Position numbers and translations under genes: made by a program. Shown here piece by piece: positions 13,285-27,550 of a stretch of 64,000 bases of DNA; the first letter of the stretch is position 1; every line of letters starts with the position of its first letter. This stretch comes from Fragum whitleyi. Its lineage: Eukaryota > Mollusca > Bivalvia > Cardiida > Cardiidae. The notes beneath the pieces were generated by a model. The model was not told where the DNA came from. It made no database searches and saw only the letters and a list, made by a program, of their open reading frames with translations. The stretch covers positions 62,001-126,000 of the forward strand of contig OX411559.1 in the NCBI GenBank assembly GCA_948146395.1, read 5' to 3'.

Positions 13285-16200
13285 TTTTTCGATCGACAGA
13301 TGCGCCCATGAATCCATACCAACATCGTCCAAAACACGCGCGTTCAATAGCTATGCATGAGCGCTTCAAATTAACACCGGTTTCGTTGCCGTCTGATGCA
13401 TTCGTCTGTGCGTTTATGCGGCATCCCCGACCCCTTGTTATTCGATTAAATAGTAATTATTTTATCCTGATTTAATGTTAAATATTTTGGGTACCCATTT
13501 TTCGATCGACTGATGCGCCCATGCATCCATACCAACATCGTCCCAAACACGCGCGTTCGCTAGCTATGCATGTGCGCTTCAAATTAACACAGGTTTCGTT
13601 GCCGTCTGATGCATCCGTCTTTGCGTTTATGCAGCATCCCTGACCCCTTGTTATTCGATTAAATAGTAATTATTTAATCCTGATTTAATGTTACATATTT
13701 TGGGTACCCATTTTTTGATCGACTGATGCGCCCATGCATCCATACCCACATCGTCCCAAACACGCGCGTTCACTAGCTATGCATGTGCGATTCAAATTAA
13801 CACCGGTTTCGTTGCCGTCTGATGCATCCGTCTGTGCGTTTATGCAGCATCCCTGACCCCTTGTTATTCGATTTAATAGTAATTATTTAATCCTGATTTA
13901 ATGTAAAATATTTTGGGTGCCCATTTTTTAATCGACTGATGCGCCCATGCATCCATACCAACATCGTCCAAAACACGCGCGTTCACTAGCTATGCATGTG
14001 CGCTTCAAATTAACACCGGTTTCGTTGCCGTCTGATGCATTCGTCTGTGCGTTTATGCAGCATCCCTGACCCCTTGTTTTTCGATTTAAAAGTAATTATT
14101 TAATCCTGATTTAATGTTAAATATTTTGGGTACCCATTTTTCGATCGACTGATGCGCCCATGCATCCATACCCACATCGTCCCAAACACGCGCGTTCACT
14201 AGCTATGCATGTGCGCTTCAAATAAACACCGGTTTCGTTGCCGTCTGATGCATCCGTCTGTGCGTTTATGCAGCATCCCCGACCCCTTGTTATTCGATTT
14301 AATAGTGATTATTTAATCCTGATTTAATGTTAAATATTTTGGGTACCCATTTTTCGATCGACTGATGCGCCCATGCATCCATACCCACATCGTCCCAAAC
14401 ACGCGCGTTCACTAGCTATGCATGTTCACTTCAAATTAACACCGGTTTCGTTGCCGTCTGATGCATCCGTCTGTGCGTTTATGCAGCATCCCTGACCCCT
14501 TGTTATTCGATCTAATAGTAATTATTTAATCTTGATTTAATGTAAAATATTTTGGGTACCCATTTTTCGATCGACTGATGCGTCCATGCATCCATACCCA
14601 CATCGTCCCAAACACGCGCGTTCACTAGCTATGCATGTGCAGTTCAAATTAACACCGGTTTCGTTGCCGTCTGATGCATCCGTCTGTGCGTTTATGCAGC
14701 ATCCCTGACCCCTTGTTATTCGATTTAATAGTGATTATTTAATCCTGATTTAATGTTAAATATTTTGGGTACCCATTTTTCGTTCGACTGATGCGCCCAT
14801 GCATCTATACCCACATCGTCCCAAACACGCGCGTTCACTAGCTATGCATCTGCGCTTCAAATTAACACCGGTTTCGTTGCCGTCTGATGCATCCGTCTGT
14901 GCGTTTATGCAGCATCCCTGACTCCTTGTTATTCGATTTAATAGTAATTATTTAATCCTGATTTAATGTTAAATATTTTGGGTACCCATTTTTCGATCGA
15001 CTGATGCGCCCATGCATCCATACCCACATCGTCCCAAACACGCGCGTTCACTAGCTATGCATGTGCGCTTCAAATTAACACCGGTTTCGTTGCCGTCTAA
15101 TGCATCCGTCTGTGCGTTTATGCAGCATCCCTGACCCCTTGTTATTCGATTTAATAGTAATTATTTAATCCTGATTTAATGTTAAATATATTGGGTACCC
15201 ATTTTTCGATCGACTGATGCGCCCATGCATCCATACCAATATCGTCCAAAACACGCGCGTTCACTAGCTATGCATGTGCGCTTCAAATAAACACCGGTTT
15301 CGTTGCCGTCTGATGCATTCGTCTGTGCGTTTATGCAGCATCCCTGACCCCTTGTTATTCGATTTAATAGTAATTATTTAATCCTGATTTAATGTTAAAT
15401 ATTTTGGGTACCCATTTTTCGATCGACTGATGCGCCCATGCATCCATACCCACATCGTCCCAAACAAGCACGTTCACTAGCTATGCATGTGCACTTCAAA
15501 TTAACACCGGTTTCGTTGCCGTCTGAGGCATTCGATTGTGCGTTTATGCAGCATCCCTGACCCCTTATTATTCGATTTAATAGTAATTATTTAATCCTGA
15601 TTTAATGTTAAATATTTTAGGGTACCCATTTTTCGATCGACTGATGCGCCCATGCATCCATACCAATATCGTCTTAAACACGCGTGTTCGCTAGCTATGC
15701 ATGTGCGCTTCAAATTAAAACCGGTTTCGTTGCTGTCTGATGCATCCGTCTGTGCGTTTATGCAGCATCCCTGACCCATTGTTATTCGATTTAATAGTAA
15801 TTATTTAATCCTGATTTAATGTTAAATATTTTGGGTACCCATTTTTCGATCGACTGATGCGCTCATGCATCCATACCAACATCGTCCCAAACACGCGCGT
15901 TCACTAGCTATGCATGTGCGCTTCAAATTAACAACGGTTTCGTTGCCGTCTGATGCATCCGTCTGTGCGTTTATGCAGCATCCCTGACACCTTGTTATTC
16001 GATTTAATAGTAATTATTTAATCCTGATTTAATGTTAAATATTTTGGGTACCCATTTTTCGATCGACTGATGCGCCCATGCATCCATACCCACATCGCCC
16101 CAAACACGCGCGTTCACTAGCTATGCATATGCGCTTCAAATAAACACCGGTTTCGTTGCCGTCTGATGCATTCGTCTGTGCGTTTATGCAGCATCCCTGA

Positions 16201-17739
16201 CCCCTTGTTATTCGATTTAATAGTAATTATTTAATCCTGATTTAATGTTAAATATTTTGGGTACCCATTTTTCGATCGACTGATGCGCCCATGCATCCAT
16301 ACCCACATCGTCCCAAACACGCGCATTCACTAGCTATGCATGTGCGCTTTAAATTAACACCGGTTTCGTTGCCGTCTGATGCATCCGTCTGTGCGTTTAT
16401 GCAGCATCCCTGACCTCTTGTTATTCGATTTAATAGTAATTATATAATCCTGATTTAATGTTAAATATATTGGGTACCCATTTTTCGATCGACTGACGCG
16501 CCCATGCATCCATACCAACATCGTCCCAAACACGCGCGTTCACTAATTATGCATGTGCGCTTCAAATTAACACCGGTTTCGTTGCCGTCTGATGCATCCG
16601 TCTGTGCGTTTATGCAGCATCCCTGACCCCTTGTTATTCGATTTAATAGTAATTATTTAATCCTGATTTAATGTTAAATATTTAGGGTACCCATTTTTCG
16701 ATCGACTGATGCGCCCATGCATCCATACCAACATCGTCCAAAACACGCGCGTTCAATAGCTATGCATGTGCGCTTCAAATAAATACCGGTTTCGCTGTCG
16801 TCTGATGCATCCGTCTGTGCGTTTATGCAGCATCCTTGACCCATTGTTATTCGATTTAATAGTAATTATTTAATCCTGATTTAATGTTAAATATTTTGGG
16901 TACCCATTTTTCGATCGACTGATGCGCCCATGCATCCATACCAACATCGTCCAAAACACGCGCGTTCAATAGCTACCCATGTGCGCTTCAAATAAATACC
17001 GGTTTTGTTGCCGTCTGATGCATTCGTCTGTGCGTTTATGCAGCATCCCTGACCCATTGTAATTCGATTTAATAGTAATTATTTAATCCTGATTTAATGT
17101 TAAATATTTTGGGTACCCATTTTTCGATCGACTGATGCGCCCATGCATCCATACCCACATCGCCCCAAACACGCGCGTTCACTAGCTATGCATATGCGCT
17201 TCAAATAAACACCGGTTTCGTTGTCGTCTGATGCATTCGTCTGTGCGTTTATGCAGCATCCCTGACCCCTTGTTTTTCGATTTAATAGTAATTATTTAAT
17301 CCTGATTTAATGTTAAATATTTTGGGTACCCATTTTTCGATCGACTGATGCGCCCATGCATCAATACCCACATCGTCCCAAACACGCGCATTCACTAGCT
17401 ATGCATGTGCGCTTTAAATTAACACCGGTTTCGTTGCCGTCTGATGCATCCGTCTGTGCGTTTATGCAGCATCCCTGACCTCTTGTTATTCGATTTAATA
17501 GTAATTATATAATCCTGATTTAATGTTAAATATATTGGGTACCCATTTTTCGATCGACTGATGCGCCCATGCATCCATACCAACATCGTCCCAAACACGC
17601 ACGTTCACTAATTATGCATGTGCGCTTCAAATTAACACCGGTTTCGTTGCCGTCTGATGCATCCGTCTGTGCGTTTATGCAGCATCCCTGACCCCTTGTT
17701 ATTCGATTTAATAAGAATTATTTAATCCTGATTTAATGT

Positions 17740-20700
17740 TAAATATTTAGGGTACCCATTTTTCGATCGACTGATGCCCCCATGCATCCATACCCACATC
17801 GTCCCAAACACACGCGTTCACTAGCTATGCCTGTGCGCTTCAAATTAACACCGGTTTCGTTGTCGTCTGATGCATCCGTCTTTGCGTTTATGCAGCATCC
17901 TTGACCCATTGTTATTCGATTTAATAGTAATTATTTAATCCTGATTTAATGTTAAATATTTTGGGTACCCATTTTTCGATCGACTAATGCGCCCATGCAT
18001 CCATACCAACATCGTCCAAAACACGCGCGTTCAATAGCTATGCATGAGCGCTTCAAATAAATACCGGTTTCGTTGCCGTATGATGCATTCGTCTGTGCGT
18101 TTATGCAGCATCCCTGACCCCTTGTTATTCGATTTAATAGTAATTATTTAATCCTGATTTAATGTTAAATATTTTGGGTACCCATTTTTCGATCGACTGA
18201 TGCGCCAATGCATCCATACCAACATCGTCCTAAACACGCGCGTTCGCTAGCTATGCATGTGCGCTTCAAATTAACACCGGTTTCGTTGCCGTCTGATGCA
18301 TCCGTCTGTGCGTTTATGCAGCATCCCTGACCCCTTGTTATTCGATTTAATAGTAATTATTTAATCCTGATTTAATATTAAATATTTTGGGTACCCATTT
18401 TTCGATCGACTGATGCGCCCATGCATCCATACCCAGATCGTCCCAAACACGCGCGTTCACTAGCTAAGCATGTGCGCTTCAAATAAACACCGGTTTCGTT
18501 GACGTCTGATGCATCCGTCTGTGCGTTTATGCAGCATCCCTGACCCCTTGTTATTCGATTTAATAGTAATTATTTAATCCTGATTTAATGTTAAATATTT
18601 TGGGTACCCATTTTTCGATCGACTGATGCGCCCATGCATCCATACCCACATCGTCCCAAACACGCGCGTTCACTAGCTATGCATGTGCACTTCAAATTAA
18701 CACCGGTTTCGTTGCCGTCTGATGCATTCGATTGTGCGTTTATGCAGCATCCCTGACCCCTTGTTATTCGATTTAATAGTAATTATTTAATCCTGATTTA
18801 ATGTTAAATATTTTAGGGTACCAATTTTTCGATCGACTGATGCGCCCATGCATCCATACCAATATCGTCTTAAACACGCGCGTTCGCTAGTTATGCATGT
18901 GCGCTTCAAATTAACACCGGTTTCGTTGCTGTCTGATGCATCCGTCTGTGCGTTAATGCAGCATCCCTGACCCCTTGTTATTCGATTTAATAGTAATTAT
19001 TTAATCCTGATTTAATGTTAAATATTTTGGGTACCCATTTTTCGATCGACTGATGCGCTCATGCATCCATACCAACATCGTCCCAAACACGCGCGTTCAC
19101 TAGCTAGGCATGTGCGCTTCAAATTAACAACGGTTTCGTTGCCGTCTGATGCATCCGTCTGTGCGTTTAAGCAGCATCCCTGACCCCTTGTTATTCGATT
19201 TAATAGTAATTATTTAATCCTGATTTAATGTTAAATATTTTGGGTACCCATTTTTCGATCGACTGATGCGCCCATGCATCCATACTCACATCGCCCCAAA
19301 CACGCGCGTTCACTAGCTATGCATATGCGCTTCAAATAAACACCGGTTTCGTTGCCGTCTGATGCATTCGTCTGTGCGTTTATGCAGCATCCCTGACCCC
19401 TTGTTTTTCGATTTAATAGTAATTATTTAATCCTGATTTAATGTTAAATATTTTGGGTACCCATTTTTCGATCGACTGATGCGCCCATGCATCCATACCC
19501 ACATCGTCCCAAACACGCGCATTCACTAGCTATGCATGTGCGCTTTAAATTAACACCGGTTTCGTTGCCGTCTGATGCATCCGTCTGTGCGTTTATGCAG
19601 CATCCCTGACCCCTTGTTATTCGATTTAATAGTAATTATGTAATCCTGATTTAATGTAAAATATATTGGGTACCCATTTTTCGATCGACTGATGCGCCCA
19701 TGCATCCATACCAACATCGTCCCAAACACGCGCGTTCACTAATTATGCATGTGCGCTTCAAATTAACACCGGTTTCGTTGCCGTCTGATGCATCCGTCTG
19801 TGCGTTTATGCAGCATCCCTGACCCCTTGTTATTCGATTTAATAGTAATTATTTAATCCTGATTTAATGTTAAATATTTAGGGTACCCATTTTTCGATCG
19901 ACTGATGCCCCCATGCATCCATACCCACATCGTCCCAAACACGCGCGTTCACTAGCTATGCATGTGCGCTTCAAATTAACACCGGTTTCGTTGTCGTCTG
20001 ATGCATTCGTCTGTGCGTTTATGCAGCATCCCTGACCCCTTGTTATTCGATTTAATAGTAATTATTTAATCCTGATTTAATGTTAAATATTTTGGGTACC
20101 CATTTTTCGATCGACTGATGCGCCCATGCATCCATACCAACATCGTCCCAAACACGCGCGTTCGCTAGCTATGCATGTGCGCTTCAAATTAACACCGGTT
20201 TCGTTGCCGTCTGATGCATCCGTCTGTGCGTTTATGCAGCATCCCTGACCCCTTGTTATTCGATTTAATAGTAATTATTCAATCCTGATTTAATGTTAAA
20301 TATTTTGGGTACCCATTTTTCGATCGACTGATGCGCCCATGCATCCATACCCACATCGTCTCAAACACGCGCGTTCACTAGCTATGCATGTGCGCTTCAA
20401 ATTAACACCGGTTTCGTTGCATTCTGATGCATCCGTCTGTGCGTTTATGCAGCATCCCTGACCCCTTGTTATTCGATTTAATAGTAATTATTTAATCCTG
20501 ATTTAATGTTAAATATTTTGGGTACCCATTTTTCGATCGACTGATGCGCCCATGCATCCATACCCACATCGTCCCAAACACGCGCGTTCACTAGCTATGC
20601 ATCTGCGCTTCAAATTAACACCGGTTTCGTTGCCGTCTGATGCATCCGTCTGTGCGTTTATGCAGCATCCCTGACTCCTTGTTATTCGATTTAATAGTAA

Positions 20701-21850
20701 TTATTTAATCCTGATTTAATGTTAAATATTTTGGGTACCCATTTTTCGATCAACTGATGCGCCCATGCATCCATACCCACATCGTCCCAAACACGCGCGT
20801 TCACTAGCTATGTATGTGCGCTTCAAATTAACACCGGTTTCGTTGCCGTCTAATGCATCCGTCTGTGCGTTTATGCAGCATCCCTGACCCCTTGTTATTC
20901 GATTTAATAGTAATTATTTAATCCTGATTTAATGTTAAATATATTGGGTACCCATTTTTCGATCGACTGATGCGCCCATGCATCCATACCAATATCATCC
21001 AAAACACGCGCGATCACTAGCTATGCATGTGCGCTTCAAATAAACACCGGTTTCGTTACCGTCTGATGCATTCGTCTGTGCGTTTATGCAGCATCCCTGA
21101 CCCCTTGTTATTCGATTTAATAGTAATTATTTAATCCTGATTTAATGTTAAATATTTTGGGTACCCATTTTTCGATCGACTGATGCGCCCATGCATCCAT
21201 ACCCACATCGTCCCAAACACGCGCGTTCACTAGCTATGCATGTGCACTTCAAATAAACACCGGTTTCGTTGCCGTCTGATGCATTCGATTGTGCGTTTAT
21301 GCAGCATCCCTGACCCCTTGTTATTCGATTTAATAGTAATTATTTAATCCTGATTTAATGTTAAATATTTTAGGGTACCAATTTTTCGATCGACTGATGC
21401 GCCCATGCATCCATACCAATATCGTCTTAAACACGCGCGTTCGCTAGCTATGCATGTGCGCTTCAAATTAACACCGGTTTCGTTGCTGTCTGATGCATCC
21501 GTCTGTGCGTTTATGCAGCATCCCTGACCCCTTGTTATTCGATTTAATAGTAATTATTTAATCCTGATTTAATGTTAAATATTTTGGGTACCCATTTTTC
21601 GATCGACTGATGCGCCCATGCATCCATACCCACATCGCCCCAAACACGCGCGTTCACTAGCTATGCATATGCGCTTCAAATAAACACCGGTTTCGTTGCC
21701 GTCTGATGCATTCGTCTGTGCGTTTATGCAGCATCCCTGACCCCTTGTTTTTCGATTTAATAGTAATTATTTAATCCTGATTTAATGTTAAATATTTTGG
21801 GTACCCATTTTTCGATCGACTGATGCGCCCATGCATCCATACCAACATCG
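17740..21850 (+). repeat. Mixed block of satellite monomers, partly recopied at 28-30 kb and 39-41 kb
   Basis: This stretch holds only monomers, about 19 of them. Its part at 18.2-18.9 kb shares CCCAGATCG (18,434), TTTTAGGGTACCAA (18,811) and CGCTAGTTATGC with 39.5-40.0 kb at a constant offset of 21,129. Its part from about 20,563 (GCTATGTATGTGCG at 20,811, CGTTACCG at 21,055) reappears at 28.5-29.0 kb at offset 7978, and the first marker recurs at 40,449 (offset 19,638). The CATTCGATTGTGCG monomer followed by the 214-bp TTTTAGGGT monomer and CCAATATCGTCTTAAAC occurs here twice (18.7 and 21.3 kb). Confidence 0.75.
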
Positions 21851-24620
21851 TCCCAAACACGCGCGTTCGCAAGCTATGCATGTGGGCTTCAAATTAACAC
21901 CGGTTTCGTTGCCGTCTGATGCATCCGTCTGTGCGTTTATGCAGCATCCCTGACCCCTTGTTATTCGATTTAATAGTAATTATTCAATCCTGATTTAATG
22001 TTAAATATTTTGGGTACCCATTTTTCGATCGACTGATGCGCCCATGCATCCATACCAACATCGTCCCAAACACGCGCGTTCGCTAGCTATGCATGTGCGC
22101 TTCAAATTAACACCGGTTTCGTTGCCGTCTGATGCATCCGTCTGTGCGTTTATGCAGCATCCCTGACCCCTTGTTATTCGATTTAATAGTAATTATTTAA
22201 TCCTGATTTAATGTTAAATATTTTGGGTACCCATTTTTCGATCGACTGATGCGCCTATGCATCCATACCCACATCGTCCCAAACACGCGCGTTCACTAGC
22301 TATGCATGTGCGCTTCTAATTAACACCGGTTTCGTTGCCGTCTGATGCATCCGTCTGTGCGTTTATGCAGCATCCCTGACCCCTTGTTATTCGATTTAAT
22401 AGTAATTATCTAATCCTGATTTAATGTTAAATATTTTGGGTACCCATTTTTCGATCGACTGATGCGCCCATGCATAACACCGCTTTCGTTGCCGTCTGAT
22501 GCATCCGTCTGTGCGTTTATGCAGCATTCCTGACCCCTTGTTATTCGATTTAATAGTTATTATTTAATCCTGATTTAATGTTAAATATTTTGGGTACCCA
22601 TTTTTCGATCGACAGATGCGCCCATGAATCCATACCAACATCGTCCAAAACACGCGCGTTCACTAGCTATGCATGAGCGCTTCAAATTAACACCGGTTTC
22701 GTTGCCGTCTGATGCATTCGTCTGTGCGTTTATGCAGCATCCCCGACCCCTTGTTATTCGATTAAATAGTAATTATTTTATCCTGATTTAATGTTAAATA
22801 TTTTGGGTACCCATTTTTCGATCGACTGATGCGCCCATGCATCCATACCAACATCGTCCCAAACACGCGCGTTCGCTAGCTATGCATGTGCGCTTCAAAT
22901 TAACACCGGTTTCGTTGCCGTCTGATGCATCCGTCTTTGCGTTTATGCAGCATCCATGACCCCTTGTTATTCGATTAAATAGTAATTATTTAATCCTGAT
23001 TTAATGTTACATATTTTGGGTACCCATTTTTTGATCGACTGATGCGCCCATGCATCCATACCTACATCGTCCCAAACACGCGCGTTCACTAGCTATGCAT
23101 GTGCGATTCAAATTAACACCGGTTTCGTTGCCGTCTGATGCATCCGTCTGTGCGTTTATGCAGCATCCCTGACCCCTTGTTATTCGATTTAATAGTAATT
23201 ATTTAATCCTGATTTAATGTTAAATATTTTGGGTGCCCATTTTTTAATCGACTGATGCGCCCATGCATCCATACCAACATCGTCCAAAACACGCGCGTTC
23301 ACTAGCTATGCATGTGCGATTCAAATTAACACCGGTTTCGTTGCCGTCTGATGCATCCGTCTGTGCGTTTATGCAGCATCCCTGACCCCTTGTTTTTCGA
23401 TTTAAAAGTAATTATTTAATCCTGATTTAATGTTAAATATTTTGGGTACCCATTTTTCGATCGACTGATGCGCCCATGCATCCATACCCACATCGTCCCA
23501 AACACGCGCGTTCACTAGCTATGCATGTGCGCTTCAAATAAACACCGGTTTCGTTGCCGTCTGATGCATCCGTCTGTGCGTTTATGCAGCATCCCTGACC
23601 CCTTGTTATTCGATTTAATAGTAATTATTTAATCCTGATTTAATGTTAAATATTTTGGGTACCCATTTTTCGATCGACTGATGCGCCCATGCATCCATAC
23701 CCACATCGTCCCAAACACGCGCGTTCACTAGCTATGCATGTTCACTTCAAATTAACACCGGTTTCGTTGCCGTCTGATGCATCCGTCTGTGCGTTTATGC
23801 AGCATCCCTGACCCCTTGTTATTCGATTTAATAGTAATTATTTAATCCTGATTTAATGTTAAATATTTTGGGTACCCATTTTTCGATCGACTGATGCGCC
23901 CATGCATCCATACCCACATCGTCCCAAACACGCGCGTTCACTAGCTATGCATGTGCAGTTCAAATTAACACCGGTTTCGTTGCCGTCTGATGCATCCGTC
24001 TGTGCGTTTATGCAGCATCCCTGACCCCTTGTTATTCGATCTAATAGTAATTATTTAATCTTGATTTAATGTAAAATATTTTGGGTACCCATTTTTCGAT
24101 CGATTGATGCGTCCATGCATCCATACCCACATCGTCCCAAACACGCGCGTTCACTAGCTATGCATGTGCAGTTCAAATTAACACCGGTTTCGTTGAAGTC
24201 TGATGCATCCGTCTGTGCGTTTATGCAGCATCCCTGACTCCTTGTTATTCGATTTAATAGTAATTATTTAATCCTGATTTAATGTTAAATATTTTGGGTA
24301 CCCATTTTTCGATCGACTGATGCGCCCATGCATCCATACCCACATCGTCCCAAACACGCGCGTTCACTAGCTATGCATGTGCGCTTCAAATTAACACCGG
24401 TTTCGTTGCCGTCTAATGCATCCGTCTGTGCGTTTATGCAGCATCCCTGACCCCTTGTTATTCGATTTAATAGTAATTATTTAATCCTGATTTAATGTTA
24501 AATATATTGGGTACCCATTTTTCGATCGACTGATGCGCCCATGCATCCATACCAATATCGTCCAAAACACGCGCGTTCACTAGCTATGCATGTGCGCTTC
24601 AAATAAACACCGGTTTCGTT
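21850..24620 (+). repeat. About 2.9-kb multi-monomer segment, copy B1
   Basis: It starts near the rare GCAAGCTATGCATGTGGGC monomer (AAGC at 21,871) and includes truncated monomer copy 3, GTTCACTTC (about 23,740), GCAGTTC monomers and the CGTTGAAGTC monomer (24,192). All recur in the next block. The offset is 3136 at the first marker and 2923 afterwards, because B2 lacks one monomer with CGCCTATGCATCC (about 22,250). In order, the block is a relative of 3.6-5.9 kb and 12.7-15.2 kb. Confidence 0.82.
22447..22600 (+). repeat. Truncated 154-bp monomer, copy 3
   Basis: The deletion junction is identical (taacaccgct at 22,475) and is followed by the GACAGATG/CATGAATCC monomer. It lies 9316 bp from copy 2. 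It carries GCATTCCTG and AGTTATTATT as private changes; the first of these is shared with copy 4. Confidence 0.92.
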
Positions 24621-24989
24621 GCCGTCTGATGCATCCGTCTGTGCGTTTATGCAGCATCCCTGACCCCTTGTTATTCGATTTAATAGTAATTATTTAATCC
24701 TGATTTAATGTTAAATATTTTGGGTACCCATTTTTCGATCGACTGATGCGCCCATGCATCCATACCAACATCGTCCCAAACACGCGCGTTCACTAGCTAT
24801 GCATGTGCGCTTCAAATAAACACCGGTTTCGTTGCCGTCTGATGCATTCGTCTGTGCGTTTATGCAGCATCCCTGACCCCTTGTTATTCGATTTAATAGT
24901 AATTATTTAATCCTGATTTAATGTTAAATATTTTGGGTACCCATTTTTCGATCGACTGATGCGCCCATGTATCCATACCAACATCGTCC

Positions 24990-27550
24990 CAAACACGCGC
25001 GTTCGCAAGCTATGCATGTGGGCTTCAAATATACACCGGTTTCGTTGCCGTCTGATGCATCCGTCTGTGCGTTTATGCAGCATCCCTGACCCCTTGTTAT
25101 TCGATTTAATAGTAATTATTCAATCCTGATTTAATGTTAAATATTTTGGGTACCCATTTTTCGATCGACTGATGCGCCCATGCATCCATACCAACATCGT
25201 CCCAAACACGCGCGTTCGCTAGCTATGCATGTGCGCTTCAAATTAACACCGGTTTCGTTGCCGTCTGATGCATCCGTCTGTGCGTTTATGCAGCATCCCT
25301 GACCCCTTGTTATTGGATTTAATAGTAATTATCTAATCCTGATTGAATGTTAAATATTTTGGGTACCCATTTTTCGATCGACTGATGCGCCCATGCATAA
25401 CACCGCTTTCGTTGCCGTCTGATGCATCCGTCTGTGCGTTTATGCAGCATTCCTGACCCCTTGTTATTCGATTTAATAGTAATTATTTAATCCTGATTTA
25501 ATGTTAAATATTTTGGGTACCCATTTTTCGATCGACAGATGCGCCCATGAATCCTAACCAACATCGTCCAAAACACGCGCGTTCACTAGCTATGCATGAG
25601 CGCTTCAAATTAACACCGGTTTCGTTGCCGTCTGATGCATTCGTCTGTGCGTTTATGCAGCATCCCCGACCCCTTGTTATTCGATTAAATAGTAATTATT
25701 TTATCCTGATTTAATGTTAAATATTTTGGGTACCCATTTTTCGATCGGCTGATGCGCCCATGCATCCATACCAACATCGTCCCAAACACGCGCGTTCGCT
25801 AGCTATGCATGTGCGCTTCAAATTAACACCGGTTTCGTTGCCGTCTGATGCATCCGTCTTTGCGTTTATGCAGCATCCCTGACCCCTTGTTATTCGATTA
25901 AATAGTAATTATTTAATCCTGATTTAATGTTACATATTTTGGGTACCCATTTTTTGATCGACTGATGCGCCCATGCATCCATACCTACATCGTCCCAAAC
26001 ACGCGCGTTCACTAGCTATGCATGTGCGATTCAAATTAACACCGGTTTCGTTGCCGTCTGATGCATCCGTCTGTGCGTTTATGCAGCATCCCTGACCCCT
26101 TGTTATTCGATTTAATAGTAATTATTTAATCCTGATTTAATGTTAAATATTTTGGGTGCCCATTTTTTAATCGACTGATGCGCCCATGCATCCATACCAA
26201 CATCGTCCAAAACACGCGCGTTCACTAGCTATGCATGTGCGCTTCAAATTAACACCGGTTTCGTTGCCGTCTGATGCATTCGTCTGTGCGTTTATGCAGC
26301 ATCCCTGACCCCTTGTTTTTCGATTTAAAAGTAATTATTTAATCCTGATTTAATGTTAAATATTTTGGGTACCCATTTTTCGATCGACTGATGCGCCCAT
26401 GCATCCATACCCACATCGTCCCAAACACGCGCGTTCACTAGCTATGCATGTGCGCTTCAAATAAACACCGGTTTCGTTGCCGTCTGATGCATCCGTCTGT
26501 GCGTTTATGCAGCATCCCTGACCCCTTGTTATTCGATTTAATAGTAATTATTTAATCCTGATTTAATGTTAAATATTTTGGGTACCCATTTTTCGATCGA
26601 CTGATGCGCCCATGCATCCATACCCACATCGTCCCAAACACGCGCGTTCACTAGCTATGCATGTTCACTTCAAATTAACACCGGTTTCGTTGCCGTCTGA
26701 TGCATCCGTCTGTGCGTTTATGCAGCATCCCTGACCCCTTGTTATTCGATTTAATAGTAATTATTTAATCCTGATTTAATGTTAAATATTTTGGGTACCC
26801 ATTTTTCGATCGACTGATGCGCCCATGCATCCATACCCACATCGTCCCAAACACGCGCGTTCACTAGCTATGCATGTGCAGTTCAAATTAACACCGGTTT
26901 CGTTGCCGTCTGATGCATCCGTCTGTGCGTTTATGCAGCATCCCTGACCCCTTGTTATTCGATCTAATAGTAATTATTTAATCTTGATTTAATGTAAAAT
27001 ATTTTGGGTACCCATTTTTCGATCGACTGATGCGTCCATGCATCCATACCCACATCGTCCCAAACACGCGCGTTCACTAGCTATGCATGTGCAGTTCAAA
27101 TTAACACCGGTTTCGTTGAAGTCTGATGCATCCGTCTGTGCGTTTATGCAGCATCCCTGACTCCTTGTTATTCGATTTAATAGTAATTATTTAATCCTGA
27201 TTTAATGTTAAATATTTTGGGTACCCATTTTTCGATCGACTGATGCGCCCATGCATCCATACCCACATCGTCCCAAACACGCGCGTTCACTAGCTATGCA
27301 TGTGCGCTTCAAATTAACACCGGTTTCGTTGCCGTCTAATGCATCCGTCTGTGCGTTTATGCAGCATCCCTGACCCCTTGTTATTCGATTTAATAGTAAT
27401 TATTTAATCCTGATTTAATGTTAAATATATTGGGTACCCATTTTTCGATCGACTGATGCGCCCATGCATCCATACCAATATCGTCCAAAACACGCGCGTT
27501 CACTAGCTATGCATGTGCGCTTCAAATAAACACCGGTTTCGTTGCCGTCT
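24990..27550 (+). repeat. About 2.9-kb multi-monomer segment, copy B2
   Basis: This second copy repeats the GCAAGC/GTGGGC monomer (25,007), truncated monomer copy 4, GTTCACTTC (26,663) and CGTTGAAGTC (27,115). After the first monomers the offset from B1 is a constant 2923. From about 25.2 kb it also matches 33.2 kb onward at offset 8038, so it is the link between the B pair and the third copy. Confidence 0.82.
25370..25523 (+). repeat. Truncated 154-bp monomer, copy 4
   Basis: The deletion junction is identical (taacaccgct at 25,398), 2923 bp from copy 3, which equals 14 monomers less the 59-bp deletion. It shares GCATTCCTG with copy 3. The next monomer has the GACAGATG and CATGAATCC variants plus a small rearrangement, ATCCTAACCAAC, at about 25,550. 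Confidence 0.92.

Larger units (their letters stand above)
9099..17740 (+). repeat. 9.1-kb multi-monomer segment, copy A2
   Basis: It is collinear with the first 8.6 kb of the window at offset 9098. Only scattered single-base differences separate the copies (for example CACGCTCG at 1102 versus CACGCGCG at 10200), so the duplication is young compared with divergence among neighbouring monomers. Two structural differences cancel out. The monomers equivalent to 1477-1902 are missing at about 10,569, where the offset falls to 8672. Two monomers absent from A1 then appear at about 11,155-11,580, which restores 9098. Past about 17,700 (GAATTATTT, then TTTAGGGT with GATGCCCCCATG) it no longer follows A1. 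Parts of this copy recur at 33-40 kb. Confidence 0.85.
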
